From Penelope pileata (Eukaryota > Chordata > Aves > Galliformes > Cracidae), in assembly GCA_013396635.1 (NCBI GenBank), contig WBMW01003831.1, positions 376,705 to 440,704 on the forward strand: 64,000 nucleotides of DNA, read 5' to 3'. The position numbers were made by a program, and so were the translations under genes. Positions within the stretch are counted from its first letter, which is position 1, and each line of letters starts with the position of its first letter. The notes below the pieces were generated by a model that made no database searches, had not been told where the DNA came from, and worked only from the letters and a program-made list of their open reading frames with translations. Below are positions 1 through 12,897 of the stretch, piece by piece.

Positions 1-1090
1 CGCCCCTCTCCGGGAGCCCTCCCCCAGGCTCTCCTCTTCGTGCCCCGGCCCCCCGCCAGCGTGGGGACCTCAACCCGCCTCCGTGTCCTCGCGGTTTCAA
101 TGTAACGGGGCTCAGGGGTGAAAGCCCACCCCTCCCCCGTTGTCGGTCGGGGAATCCGCTTAACCCCGAAGGAACTGGGAAGCGGCAGACGGTGGTGGAG
201 GGCGAGGGTGGTCCCCGGGAGCCGTCGGCTCGGCTGCCCCCCTTCCCCACCCCTGCTTCGGGGCCGCTCGTTGGCTGCGCTGTGGGCTCGCTCGCTTTTA
301 GTTTTCTGTTTTCTTTTGGGGTGCCGAGCTTCGAGGGCGTTGGATTGTTCTCCCTTCAGCCTTATTGAACCGAGGGTCTGGGAGGGCGATTGGGGTGTTT
401 GGGGGTCCCCACGGGCTGGCAGCTCGGCAGGCGGCGTTTCCCAAATCCCATTGGGACCCGGGCACCTCCCCGCTGCCGCCCGCGGGGGCACGGAGCTGCC
501 GCTGCGGTTCTCCGCGCGCCGCCGTCCCCCGTGGGAAGCGGGGGCTCGGGCCGCCGGGGGACGCGGAGCCACCGCCTCTACCCCTCGCCCCGGGGAGGGG
601 CCAGTGGCTTCGAATCCTCGCTCGCCCCCGTTGCAGCCCTACGGAGTGCTCCCGGGGCGGCACCGCGCCGCTCCTCCGCCAGAGTGCGGAGGTCAAAACC
701 GAACAAACGAAAAAATGAACCCCGGTCCCCGGGAGCGCAGCTGCAGCAAAGGCACCCGTTTGCTGGACAGAGGGAAAGCCGAGGCAAGGCTCGGCAATGG
801 GATCCGCCGCCCCACCGCAGCCGGGGGCACGCACGGGCGGCCCGGGGGGGTTCCGCCGCGCGGGTTCTCCCCGGCACAGCGTCCCCCCCTTCGGCCGAGG
901 TCTCAGCGGTGGTTCCAGGACGGTTCCCTCTTTCTCTCCCCTTTCCTCCCTCCCTCTCGTGTGTGCCCCCCCCCCCCCCCTTCGCCCCGGGGGGGGGGGT
1001 CTGGGTTTGTGCAAGACCACAGAGCTGCGGCCCCTTCGCCCCGGGGCTGTTGATTTACCCGAGGACAGTCCCAAATAAGAAGCTGTTTGT
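1..1090. promoter_or_regulatory. CpG island, probable promoter / first-exon region
   Basis: The first 1.1 kb is very GC-rich and full of CG dinucleotides, in sharp contrast to the AT-rich DNA after about 1140. In bird genomes unmethylated islands of this kind usually mark the promoter and first exon of a gene. Several long frames are open on both strands (for example 118-1053 + and 298-1074 -), but this is what GC-rich DNA gives by chance because stop codons are AT-rich. Their translations are low-complexity Pro/Arg/Gly/Ala with no domain I recognise, so I do not call a CDS. No TATA box or clear splice donor decides the direction of transcription, and the island may continue past the left edge. 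A gene starting here could run either way. Confidence is high for the island and low for any particular gene. Confidence 0.75.
966..999. repeat. C15 / G11 inverted homopolymer pair
   Basis: A run of 15 C (966-980) is followed by TTCGCCCC and a run of 11 G (989-999). The two runs can pair as a hairpin, and each strand can also form G-quadruplex or i-motif structures. The 16-base string at 977-992 is repeated exactly at 1031-1046. Runs of this kind are prone to sequencing and assembly error, so the exact lengths are uncertain. Confidence 0.8.
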
Positions 1091-4000
1091 GCTCGAGCTG
1101 GAACGCTGGAGGCTTTCTAAGAATGGCGCTTTTCTTACTCGTTTTTTTTTTTTTTTTTAAATTTAATTTTATTTTTATTGGTACATAGAACCAGCCTACA
1201 GCGTCGCTGGCACCTTTCCACCAGGTGCCCGGGGCTCAGAGGAAAATGCAAATGAATCTTAAAATTATGAGACAATTTCCCTCCCTTCCTCCCAAATAAA
1301 ATAATTCCAAGAGAAAGAATTGGTAAAAACTGATGAAGAAGGGATTCGAGTTGGAAGTAGAAAAGCAGCTTCACCCCACCAGGGTGGTGGGGACCCAGAA
1401 AGGCCTTCCCCCGGCAGGAAGCACTCGTAGCAGCTGGAAGGTGAACTTGACTGCCTTGTGGACCAGCTCCTGAGATGTGGTTACCACCCACAGCTAGGGA
1501 CTTGACCCCGTGAGCCAAAACGTCCCTCCTAATCCTCCTCCTATAAAACAGCTTGCCTTGCTATTTACCACAAGGTTCTCCAAGTGCATTGCACACGTTA
1601 AGCTGTTACGCTTCAGCACACTTGTAGGTATGGCTCTGCATTCCCATTCTGCACAGATCTGACCGCTCTGTTCCAGGTGTCACAGCACCCCAGGACACGC
1701 AGAGCTCGCTCCCCCCCCCAGCACCGCTCGGCTCGCTGCCGTCCCATCCGGCCGGGGCTGCCGCCCCGGGCTCCCTGCGGGCACAAGGGGCTGCTTTGCG
1801 AGATCCAGGAAATACCAATTCTGGACGTTGCTTTAAAGCTGAGTATGCAGTATCAGGAAAGCTGCCTGGAACTGGAGGTTTTAGGGTTTGGACTCTCTGT
1901 GTTTGACTGTCATAATTACTTAACTAAACTCCCTTTAGTCTTGCTAAGTAGCCCTGTTACTTCCAGAGGAATCGAGCTGAATTGCCTGAAGGATTTCCTG
2001 CTCACCTGACTTACAAAATCAATCATTTTTCTTCTGAATAACTGGAGAGCTCTGGCTGATACTCGTGCCTTCGATGTAGACAGAAACACCGAGCCTCGAA
2101 TCTACTCGCTTTTCTTATGCAAATCTCCTCACAAGATTAGAAGGGAAAGCAAACAGCAGTTCCAACCTTAAGATCTTTTTTCTTTTAAGAGGCAGCCTGT
2201 TGTATAAATCTGAAAGGGAAACTGTTTTCATTTGAAGATCAAATAGAAGTTGTCTACTGAAGCTGACAAACAGGGGCAGAATAATCTGTTTGCATTTTTG
2301 GGAAATGGATAGCTCTGGTTTTGTTTCAAGGCAAGTAACTTTTAAATAATATTTAACGAAATAATTGACCTTGATGTTTAAACTACAACTTCCTTCACGT
2401 CATTAAGCCCACTGTTTTTTTAAAAAAACGTTTAATATCTGAACTCTGGCATTCATTCTGCTAATCTTGTAATAACATTTGTTTCTTGTGGAATTCTGTT
2501 TGATGAACTCATTGGTGAAAGAGGAGAGAAGGAGCTCAGAACAGCACGAGCTTTACAGCTCATATTTTCTCTTCACTGAAAAATAGCAAAAAGACATATG
2601 CAGAATGGCTTTTCAGGAATAATTTTGCAGATGGAAGGAACAAGGAGAAGCTTGGTACAGCTTTGTAGAAGCCTTAGGAAAAGCTGTGTTCTTTTAAAGT
2701 ATATTCTGATGTTTAGAATGCATTGCCATCCTTGACTACAAATAATGATTTTGTGGAAATTTTCCTCATGATAATTAGGATCTGAGTCTGCTTTTGAAAT
2801 ATAAGAAATATGGAAATAACTCCATAAAGTGCGTCTATCACATAAAGCTTTTAGGACAGCCTGATTCACACAATATCCTGCTCTTTGTTCAGCTGACAGA
2901 TTTCCAGCAGCCGAAAGAGGCACATATCTGAGGGCTGCTATTATCTAAGCTAAATATGTACATTTTGGATCAGTTCTATTTTATTTGAATACTCACAACT
3001 TCTGCTTGGGGATCTTAAGCATGAAAGGGCTGCAGAGATGTGCATTTTATTAGCTGTCCATCAGTCTTTGTACATGGACAAAGGTACATAAACATGCACA
3101 TTTACTAAGCTCTCTGCTCAGCAAGAGTTCAGAAAATTACATGCAATATGATTTCAAATAAAAACAAACAAGCAATCAAACAACAAGCACATTACCATGC
3201 AAGAAAGCAAGCAAGTGAAGAACGTGGGGGGAAATAAAAGCAATAAACGAACATGTAGAGTTTAGCCTAATTTTTATTTGGCTGTAAATGAAAAGCATCG
3301 TGGCAGTGGTGGATTCTGTTTGTTTTTTTTTTTTCTTTTAAGTTACGCGATCACTGAATTACAAAACACCGATATCTACCCAAATGCTGATGTGTACCCT
3401 TGCACATCATGTACTCGTACACAGATGAAAGCTCTTCCTCCATCCCTGCTGGCACAGAGTTTTTCTCTCCTGTGGGTTCCTCCTTTCAGTATGTGGACGT
3501 ATGAGGAATCAGGTTGCTTTGCTCTCAACAAAGGGCACACAGCTACCGTTCGCAGTGATTAAAATATTTGAATTCTCTCCCCAGTGCACAAACAGCCAGC
3601 TCAATAATGATTGCAGGCTCAGAATCTAGAGAACACGGTGGTGTTACACAACCGGGGACGTGACGCTATCTGGTGATCTGAGCAGGGTCATGCCGATCAT
3701 GGGACGATACAGACTCCGTGTCAGGCATCATGTTGATGCAGGTTGTCTCCAACTCCACACAAATGATAAGCAGCGCAGGCAGGCATGAACTCAGTGGCAG
3801 AGTCATTTCCCATCTCAGCATTACCCCACCTCTTGCTCCCCTATTGCAGAAGTGGCACATCGGCACATCCCGGAGCAGCTCCTTGACCCCACACACTCAT
3901 CACCAGCTGGCTGACTGCTGACCAGCTGCATCCGACACAGGAGCAGCACCCACACCAGGACAGACAGTGTGTGCTTGCAGGAGGTATAGCTATTGGGCAG

Positions 4001-7000
4001 TGCCTGGCACCCCCATACCGCAATCCCATGTTGTGGCTCAACACCTGCAAGTGAAAGGAGGAAGCATCTCCATTCCTATGGGGCTGCTGCACAGTCCCAT
4101 TGTCCCCGTTGGCAGCCTCTGTGCCCATCAGGCTGTATTTTTACCACTTAATGGATGTGCTTTTTCCGCTTCTGCTCTTCAGATTTACAGGGAACCGGAA
4201 TGTTGCAGCTGGGGATGGAAATTCCTGACCTGAGATGCTACAACAGAGCAAAAATTGTCATTCACACACAGTTGCTGACAGAGGCTGATGGTCCCCCCCT
4301 TTTTTTTTTCTTTTTTGAAATTATGAAATACAAAGAAAGTACAGTGCAGTATCTCTTTTCAGTGAATTGGATATTGCCCCTGCTACACGTCAGATCGGAC
4401 ATACGACCACTGAGTTCTATGGCGCGCAGCTAGCACTCAGCTAACACCCACTGCCACAGCATTTCCCAACAACCAAACACAGCCTGCAGCATTCTGGCAG
4501 TGACAGAAGATGGTATTTCAGGCATACCATCTTCTCCCACTCTGGTGGTGGCTTGTGAGGAACCCACCCTGCACATTGCCCCAACCAGGGACCCAGCCGT
4601 GTGTCCTCAGCACAGCATTAGGCAGGGAGCTGTGCAGAGCCAGGCTTCTCTGTGATAGTGAACACACTGCTCTTCCCTGCTCCCTCCTCATTCCCTCATC
4701 TCTGAGGATGATGTACCTTGACATTGTGCATTGGGAAATTCTCACCCATATCAGCTCCCCTCGCACCAGTTCAGGGAGCCAGCACCAGTGACAGTGTCCT
4801 AAATTTCATCACTCTCCAACTGCTTTGTTTTAGAATCTTCTGTCCTAAAATTCCCTTCCTATCAGATACAGGGATTCTTTGTATCCTCTCCTGAACTGTT
4901 ATGGAGGGAGTATTTCTGTACACTGCGAAACAGCCACAGAATATTTCCCCCTGTATATCAGTACCAAATTCAGTGGTTCTCGTGGAGATCATGACAGTCA
5001 ACTTGTAAAGCTCTTCAGGGTTTGCCTATAGGTGAGATGTTATGCAAATGCCTTCATCTACTGCTGCTTCCCTACGGCCAAACAATATCTGCCAGGACGC
5101 ATTCCCTTACCCTTTCCTCCAGACATACCCCCAGCCCCATCATAGCACCCTGGAGAAGCTGGGCCCGCGCTGCCAGCACTGACGGTCTGAATACATATAG
5201 GATTAAGGCTGCTAGCCGCTGCGGCATGTCACTTCTGCCTGCAGCTTACTAAAGCAGAAAAGTCTTGTGGCTGACATGTCCTCCACTTCGCTGGGTTACA
5301 TGACACATGCCAGAAAATGTGTCAACCCACTCCCCGTCTCCTCGGCATTATTAGCCCAGGGAAGGAAACACAGCCAAAGAGCTCACACACAACTTTGACA
5401 GGTTCTGCCTAATCCACCCACATAATGACATTTCTTATGCTAAGTGCTGGAGCGGTGCAGGGAGACCACTGCCTATATCAGCTGCTGGCAAGTCAAAGTT
5501 AGTTTCATGGTTATGTTTAATACAGAGCTTGACGTTATGTTAAGAAGTCTTGTCTCCTGCAGTGCAGCGCTCAGAGAATGACATCAAAAGCCTTCCTAAT
5601 TCATCCCCCCAGGGCATTCGATTGTAGGCATGGCACAGAGCTGCACTGCCCCAGGAGCCCCTGAGTCACAACGACATCCATGACCATCCTCTTATTCCAT
5701 GGAAGGAAGTAATGTGCTTGGAGCATAACACAACCAGGAGAAGATTACATCCTTCCTCATGTCAGCTTAGCCCTCCTGGCTGCTGGGGGAGGCACCGCGA
5801 GGCGAGCACAGCCTCCCACTTCCCAGCCTCGCTCCTCCCCACCCCAACCTCAGGGAAGTGGTCCTCTCCATGCTGGGACCATGCGTGTGCAAACCACATG
5901 AGAGGGCTTTGCTCACCCAGATGAGGACGAGGAGCTCAGTTCTCCTCTCCGATGTGGCAGTTACGTCTCTCCTCCAACAGGACAGGCGTAACTGATCGTG
6001 GAGATGCTGTGTGTTCTCCTTCCTTGGCATTTCTCCTTGCAATTAGTCTATCTGTTTCTGATTTATTTATTCTCAGGCACCGTTCTGCACCCTTGCCGCC
6101 TAGCTTGGGCACATGGAGCACACCACAGACTTACCCTTAAACTACACAGAAGAAAAATCAGAAACAGACTAACCACATGAAGCAATACCAAGGGACAGAA
6201 AACACATGATTGGATGCTGCAGTTCCCTCAAGAGATCCATCTGTCTTCAGATGTGATGTAACTGTGCTCGTGTACCACATTTGCAAAGGGGGTAACCCAT
6301 TCCTCTTCGTAACCTGACTCACAGGATGAAACTGCTAGCTCAGAGAAGCCAATGCATGCTTAAAAATTATTTCAAAACAAGATATAAAAGTCTGGTCTGT
6401 GTTCACAGAGCTAAAGCAATTGCTTCCTGTTCTGAAGTGACTACTGTCAGTGTTATTGCTGATTTCTGGAATTTAGGCTTCAATTTGGCAGAGGTTGGGA
6501 TGCAAAGGCACGCACAGAACCACATGTAAGAATCAGTGTGTCTGTGTGCATGGGGCAGTCCTGTCCTGAATAAACACCTGTCTGTAGGGGCTGGGTGAAG
6601 GGGTGACTCAGGATGGCAGTCAGACCTGGCTGTGTAGGTTTGGACCTTGAGGCAAGGCTATTTAAGAGCACAATTTACCATTTTTCCTACAAATAAACAG
6701 AACTGCATGATGAACCATACCTCCTAGTGACATTAAAATGCATGTAACTGTTTCTTGTTTGAGTCCCAAAAGTAGTGTTGTTGCCTGGGAGGGAGTATCA
6801 AGACATTAATCAAAAATAGATGTGCAGTACACGAAACGAGGGCCAAGCAGATGAGTATATATAGCTTCCTGCGTATCCAGAATGTAGGAGCTGTCTGAAA
6901 ACACTGTGGTAGAGTCAATGCGCGTGATACAGCATCACAGACATTGTACACAGCTGTCAATCCTATACTGAACATCTTATTTTATACTCCATGGTTCTGC

Positions 7001-7002
7001 AG

Positions 7003-7214
7003 GCCTTCATCAGGTGAATGATGCAAAGTCGTTGTTCATGTCATAGATCAGGCAACAGAGAAACCCTCCAGACAGAACCTTCTACTTGTTTCTGGCTAGG
7101 AAGAATAAATCTTTCCTTCTTTTGGAATCAACAGAAATACAGATGCAAAAGCAAGACATGGATAAATGAGAGAAGCATTGTTCCTTCAAGCAGAATATCC
7201 CGTCTTCAAGACAG
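7003..7214 (+). other. Candidate spliced exon (unproven)
   Basis: This segment is bounded on the left by an acceptor-like CTGCAG ending at 7002. On the right is a perfect donor consensus, CAG|GTGAGT, at 7212-7220. An open frame starts at the ATG at 7018, directly after an in-frame TGA, and stays open through the donor. The predicted 66 residues match nothing I know. A non-coding or 5'-UTR exon is as likely as a coding one, and chance pairs of splice-like sites are common in long non-coding DNA. Confidence 0.15.
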
Positions 7215-8215
7215 GTGAGTACTACCCAACTTTCAAAATGTTTCATTGCCCTACAGATAGATTGCCCTCGAGATAGATGTCTTGTTTCCAGAGACTTTCC
7301 AGCATTTTGAGCTGTAATAGAAGCAAGCAGAAGTTAGAATTGAAAAAAGAAATAAGACAAATAGAGGAGAGGGGAAAAAAAAAAAAAAAAACAGAGGATG
7401 CCCGAAATTCCATTGTCAAGCTCTCAGATACAGCCACAGAATTTTGCATATCTGCATGAAGACTTTGCCTATATGGGCTGATCATTAGAAAGAACTTGGA
7501 GCAGCTGTATAAACATCAGATCTCTACACCTACAGGCATTCGTTCATTTCCTCCAGTGAGGTTTTTAATTTAACTGGCAGCTGGCCTATCTGGGCAGCTG
7601 ATAAGAAAAAAATCACACTCCAGTCTTTATATCTTCATTGCCTTTCCTCTGGTTCTCATCATAGAAGTGTATAAAGAATTAAAGAGCTCTCAATACATTT
7701 GTAGCCAAATATTCACCCTCAGTGAGGTAGATTATATTTGCTTACTGTATCCATTGCCATGCTGGCATGTATTCAAGACTCTCTAATTCCCTGGGGTACT
7801 ACTGAATACTTTGAAAAAAACCTTTGTTTATAAAAAACTGTTTGCCAATGACTGCACGTTCTGTGTTGTCCAGGGTATAGGAACTCTTGAGCTCACATGT
7901 CTGGCACTTCATCTAGTGCCACAGACACAGCCTCAGGGATGCTCCTGGGATGTGGCCAGTTCACCTTAGTCCTCTGCAGGATTATGAAGAGTGTACTGAA
8001 ATTCTCTCAGGCATTTCACTGAGAGCAGTTCAATTAAGCTATGTTCAGAGGAAATTTATTCTCTCAGAAAACACAACTTGTTCTCAATCAGCATGCTTTT
8101 TGGAGAGCGTACTTATTTTGACAACTTTTTAATGGAGACAAATTAAAATAATATTTACAATCAATAATATTAATAGCATTGTTTCCATAAAGTAAAAACA
8201 TTTAAGTGTTCCTTG

Positions 8216-8234
8216 TTTCATTTCATTTCATTTT
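8216..8234. repeat. (TTTCA)n microsatellite, short
   Basis: Three perfect TTTCA units followed by TTTT form a minor simple repeat in AT-rich DNA. Confidence 0.7.
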
Positions 8235-10507
8235 GAACTTTATAGCGTACATTTAACATAAGGCTACATTTTAACCTTCTTTCCTATTAAATTGAATATT
8301 TTAATGTTATTATAACTTTTGGACTTTCTGGTGTGAGAATTATTTGATGTTTTTGGAACACTTCCATCACACCGAATATATTTTCTCTGAATTTTCATTC
8401 TGTGAAGACTCCAGCACCTTTACTTCTTCTCCCTAAGTGTTGGAATTTCCCACATAATGGAAATTCTATTTGCTGACCAGCTCTGCTAAAATTTCTTGCT
8501 CTATCAAAAAAGAAAGGGGGGAAGGGTGTCAGAAATGCACAACTGTAAACTCTTCAGGATGCATTTCTCATTGTTGGCTCATATGTTGCCCTCTTTTGGT
8601 AGCTTTTGTACTGTACTACACATAAAAATTTTAACATCTGCTGTAGCAACTGCATCCTAAAGGGACCGAGTGCTGAATGTTTGAGCTAAATAACTGTGAG
8701 AAGAACAATAGATTGCAAGTTAGTTACTTGAACGAGCTTATAGAGACATCCTATCAGGAGAGAAAAATCAATAGGGGATGAATGAAGCAATGAAATATAA
8801 AACCGGACTACAAAAGGCAATGAGAAAGAAGCAGAAGGAGAAGGAACTGAAGTTATTCACTCATGTGAATGATTTAACCCCATATTCTGACTTCCATCGT
8901 GTGAGGACAAACATGACTTTCAAGCATGTGGTCAATTAGCATTTGTAACGGGAACTTCTACGCTAATCATCATCCCCTTACTCTTTCCCACTTGCTTTTT
9001 TCCTAACCTACACAGGGGTTCTATTAAATTCTGTGGATATTAACTAGTCAAGCCCAGAAGAGTGCCTGCTAACTTTCCAAGACTAAATGTCTGCTATAGT
9101 CAGCACTCTTCACTATTAAATTTCTGAAAGATGAAGTTAAATATTAGATGTTCTTTTATACAAAATGAATTGCTAATTCTAATTATGAAACCATCAGATA
9201 TTAATTGCGTTGTAGTTCCCAAGTCATTATTTGAGTGAAACACTGAAGTGTTATTTTTTTCCAGATGAGAGTTGTTTTCTTCTATTTCTGAGGGGAAAAA
9301 AATAAAAAAACCTCAGTTTGTCACAATGAGTAAAAGAGTCTAAGTATTCACCTTTTGACTTTCAATGAGGGCTGAGTACTAACTCCCCCAAAATGCCATT
9401 CTTTGAGAACGGCCTGCCTTCTTCTTCAGATAATTTTCAGTTGCAAGAACAACAAATGGTTACACAGAAGAGATATTCCCAGCGTATCTGTGATTGGGCA
9501 TTTCACAGCTCTATTCTTTAATGATTAATTTTCCTTGGTTTGAAAATCAGCATCAGGAATTCAGTCTCACAGGAATTCTCTTATAAACAGTTGCAGAGAT
9601 GATTTCAGAGCTCATAAAGCAGCCGTTCTTCCCACCTTGAATTATGGAGTATTTGTAACAACTCCATATGATCAGAAATTCTTGGAACCGGGAAGAACTC
9701 CCAGCATTCCAACATAAAGACATAAAGCTATTCTTTACAGGCATTCTCCGGTGCTTTATTCAAATCTATCCTAAAACCCCCAGCAATATGAATTCCCCCT
9801 AGAAGACTATCTGACAGCCTTCCACTTTTCACCTTTAAAAAATATATACCCAAAAGAGCTGATTTTGCTGTCTTCCTCCCTTCCAGCTGAACAATGCTGG
9901 CTGGCTTAAGCCTCTTTGCAGACCTTTGTTCCATGGGTAAGAATGCAGCCCAGCCTTATAGAAATACATGCCTTCCTGCTGATTTCCATGCAAAGTGTGC
10001 CTTTCAGCACTCGGGGGCTTGTAGACTTTTGTCACCTTTCCTCACAGCTCTGTCCAAGCCCCTTCTGCTTCAGTCTACTGAAGTGCTTAGGTATGTCACT
10101 GTTTAAGCTGATATGTGGCTCCTTTGTTAAGACACCTAGCAGGGCTATAAAGGGAGTGAGTTGTAAGTCAGCAGTACAGCTCATGTACTTTAAGCATACA
10201 CTTAATGAGATGCTGGGTTTCAGCCTGAAGTCTTTCCCCCAAAGCGATTTTTCCACCCTTTGAATTGCTGTGGGATTTCTTCCAAGTCCTTCCAGTCAGT
10301 CAGTGGCTGGCAATATCGAACACAGACTTAAATGTAATAACACAGAGCTTTACAACTGAACTATTACCTCCCTGCTTCATGACATATGTCTGAATGTGCA
10401 TAGCTTTTATTAAACTACAACTTCATGTATCATTCCCATCTGATCTGCTGTTCCTTATGCCTTGAAACACTATCAGCAATAGTGATGGCCAGGACATGTA
10501 CATTCCA

Positions 10508-10550
10508 GTTCTTCTCCTTCTCCTTTTCTTTCTCCTTCTCCTCTCCTTTT
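10508..10550. repeat. Polypyrimidine CTTCTC-type tract
   Basis: About 43 bases of C and T only on the + strand, an imperfect CTTCTC/CTCCTT repeat. Low-complexity DNA; it also keeps frames open on both strands here, so the overlapping open frames (10425-10886 + and neighbours) are not evidence of a gene. Confidence 0.75.
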
Positions 10551-10569
10551 CACAAGTTGTTTGGGGCTT

Positions 10570-10790
10570 TTTTTGCACCCAGCTTTCTAATATCTGGCAG
10601 CCCTTTGATATCATTTATCTGCTGTCTCCTGTTTACATTCCTTCCTGGTTTAGTATCATCAGCAGATTTCACTATTATGCTGTTTACCTCTACTTTGAGA
10701 TTACCAGTGGAGATATTAAAGAGAGCGATGTCTGTCAAAAGTCCCTGCCATGACCCACAAGACATTTCTACAAGCTACGATAACACAGCA
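10570..10790 (-). mobile_element. Ancient CR1-like LINE fragment
   Basis: The + strand carries the reverse complement of a recognisable CR1 segment. The run 'gtatcatcagcagatttcac' at about 10653-10672 corresponds to the strongly conserved CR1 block 'gtgtcatctgcaaactttat'. It is followed by the 'aagatgttaaat...' equivalent near 10710 and a 'ccctg..gacccc' equivalent near 10742-10756. The piece is heavily diverged and lies just left of a second, longer CR1 copy in the same orientation. The order of blocks shows they are separate insertions or a rearranged copy. It has no coding potential left. Confidence 0.5.
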
Positions 10791-11248
10791 AGTGATCGTT
10801 ACCCTTTGTTTACATACTTTCTCTCATTTCAGTCTACACAGCAGTGTTCCCCGCCAAAACAATTAAAGTTCTTTTTCTCAACTTGAGTACCTGAAACAGT
10901 AGCAAATTGCATATTCAGTGGTCCCTATATCCACTATCCTGCATTCCCACCCATTTTCTCTCTCAATACCTTTACTGTGCATACTGTTATTTTGCTGTGT
11001 GCCAGCTCAGAGCACACTGACTGTAGCCTACAGCTTTGGTCCTCAAATCTACAATATACAGAATATGCAATGTTGCATATTAATGTGAAAGATACATTTA
11101 ATAAACTTTATTCTTTCTGACTCCATGCTGCTTTCTGTTCTGATACAATTTGCCTCGGTGTTTCCTTGGGATTAATGGATGACTTAGCTGTATGAAATAA
11201 GAAGAATTTGGCCTAAAATGTTTAAAACATTCTCCTTGATTTACAGCT

Positions 11249-12290
11249 TTTGAGGCCAGAGAGGACCATTAACTCATCCTGACTAACCTCTTCTGTGTCA
11301 CAGACTATAGCATTGCATCATTCCCTGTACACTAAGCTCAGTAATTTCTGTTTGGCTAACCTGCATTTTCCAGAAAAGCATCCAGTTTTGATACATGCAC
11401 TATCACTTTTTTGGGCAGTTTCTTTCAACAGTTCATCACACTCAGTGCTACACTTCCAAACCTCATTGCTTTCTTAAATTTGCTTGACTTGCATTTCCAC
11501 CCACTGATTCTTGCCATACATTCGTCCGAGTCAAGATGCTTTTTGTTGTTGTGAAGGTAATTATACACTGTAATCCAGCCATCTCATTTTGATAAAGGAA
11601 ACAAGGCTCATTTTCCAGGCTATAAGCAGTGCTTATATCTTTTTCTCTACTCTTTTCCAGGTTTCTAGCACCCACAGCAGTGTAACACACCATTGCCATA
11701 TAGTCAGTGTTATGTGTGACTCATACATCCCTGCTAACTTGTTCAAAGACAACACCACTAATTCTCTTTAGCACCATCAGACTGAGTCCTCTGCCCAGTT
11801 GTTTCCCCACAATGATACCAAAGCCTTCTCAAGCGTCACGCTTGGGATACAGTTTCTAGTGCATCAATGCAGCCACCATGATTTAAAATTCATCTTGTTT
11901 GCAGAAGTCCAGCTCACAAAACTTGGGTTGCTCCATCCTCATAATTTATTTATAATTCCATCAGCTTTAGCTTTCTCCCTAATTCACTAGTACCGTTTTA
12001 CTAGGGATAGATTTGTCTCTCGGTCATTAAAGAAAACATTTAGACTGCCGGGCATTAGACTGACATCCATTTCTGCAGGCTGACTCTGGAGCTTACATTC
12101 AGCATTGATGGTGACTTTTTGACATCTATCAGTTAGTCAGTTCCTAATCTGCTCAGCAGTCACTCAATAGCTACTGTACAGTGCTTGTTTTTTAAGTGCC
12201 TAAACAGAAAAGTCAAATAAGTATATTTGAATGCTGAAAGAATAGACTTAGAACACAAATCCTGTAAAGTGTTAAAGAGCCTAATCCCCA
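11249..12290 (-). mobile_element. Ancient CR1 LINE, 3' part (3' UTR and end of ORF2)
   Basis: On the + strand, 'gaggccagagaggaccatta' at about 11252 opens the reverse complement of an old sauropsid CR1 3' end. Familiar blocks follow in the expected order: a 'ccagaaaagcatccagtttt' block near 11371, a 'gattcttg' block near 11505, 'tacactgtaatccagcc' near 11563, 'acatctatcagttagtcagt' near 12122, and a 'agtcaaataagtatattt' block near 12211. The last two belong to the end of the reverse-transcriptase ORF in related CR1 copies. All frames are broken by stops and indels, so it is a dead remnant. The inner boundaries and the right end are approximate. The orientation call (minus) is firmer than the subfamily. 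Confidence 0.6.
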
Positions 12291-12845
12291 CTGGTGCCGA
12301 AATGTTTATAAGTATGTGGATTTATGTGACTGGCTTTACGTCCACAGTTATGAAACCTCATGCTTTGTATATTTTTCTGTTAATATTAGTTTCTCTTATC
12401 TTTGAAAGACAAAACTCCAGCATCATGGCTGTTGAAGGGACCGCAGTTCTTTTTTTTCTAGTCACACACAGTTTTCCTTTTATTCCTCTGCATCCCCATA
12501 GGTAACTATTGTTTTCCAAAAATACTTGGCAACAGCGGTTCAAATCTGCTAGATAATATTTGTAATATCATTGTGTGCAGATTATGCAGTTTTAGTTACT
12601 TTCATACATATATTCAGATATCCTAAGTATTCCCTCATCTGTTTCTATCAATAGGATTTATTTATTCATGTCACAGTGTTTCTTTCTTGTTAATTGCTTC
12701 AAGTTATTTTATGTAATTAAAGACAGATGGTAAAGCAAAGTTCAGTATCTCATCCATTTGTTAATCAGTGGCTTATGCAGCGCTATAAATGTAGCAGGGA
12801 TGTTATGATTTTGTTTTTTCGTGTCCTGTGCTTTAAATTAAATAC

Positions 12846-12897
12846 TGGGACCAATTCCTAGTCACACTGAAGCCAATGACAAAAACTGCCGTTGACC
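12846..12897. repeat. Ancient dispersed repeat, 'gaagtcaatgg' type
   Basis: The segment 'cactgaagccaatgacaaaa' (about 12864-12883) followed by 'ctgccgttgac' matches a motif common in bird, turtle and crocodile genomes, in which 'gaagtcaatgg(c/g)aaaact' is followed by its near-complement 'cattgacttca'. Similar copies recur later in the window. The family name is not known to me. Confidence 0.35.

Larger units (their letters stand above)
1091..10569. other. Gene-poor stretch without recognisable coding sequence
   Basis: Mostly AT-rich, unremarkable DNA. A T17 run lies at 1142-1158 just beyond the CpG island. A short second CG-rich patch lies at about 1675-1805 and may be the shoulder of the island. 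A moderately GC-rich part at about 3650-6100 holds only short overlapping frames with no recognisable protein. An A17 run lies at 7375-7391. I see no tRNA, no intact mobile element and no frame longer than about 130 codons outside the island. It is probably intron or intergenic DNA. Confidence 0.6.

Noticed and set aside
118..1160. Several long overlapping frames on both strands within the CpG island (up to 311 codons)
   Set aside because: GC-rich DNA has few stop codons. The translations are low-complexity Pro/Arg/Gly and frames overlap on both strands, so none is supported as a protein.
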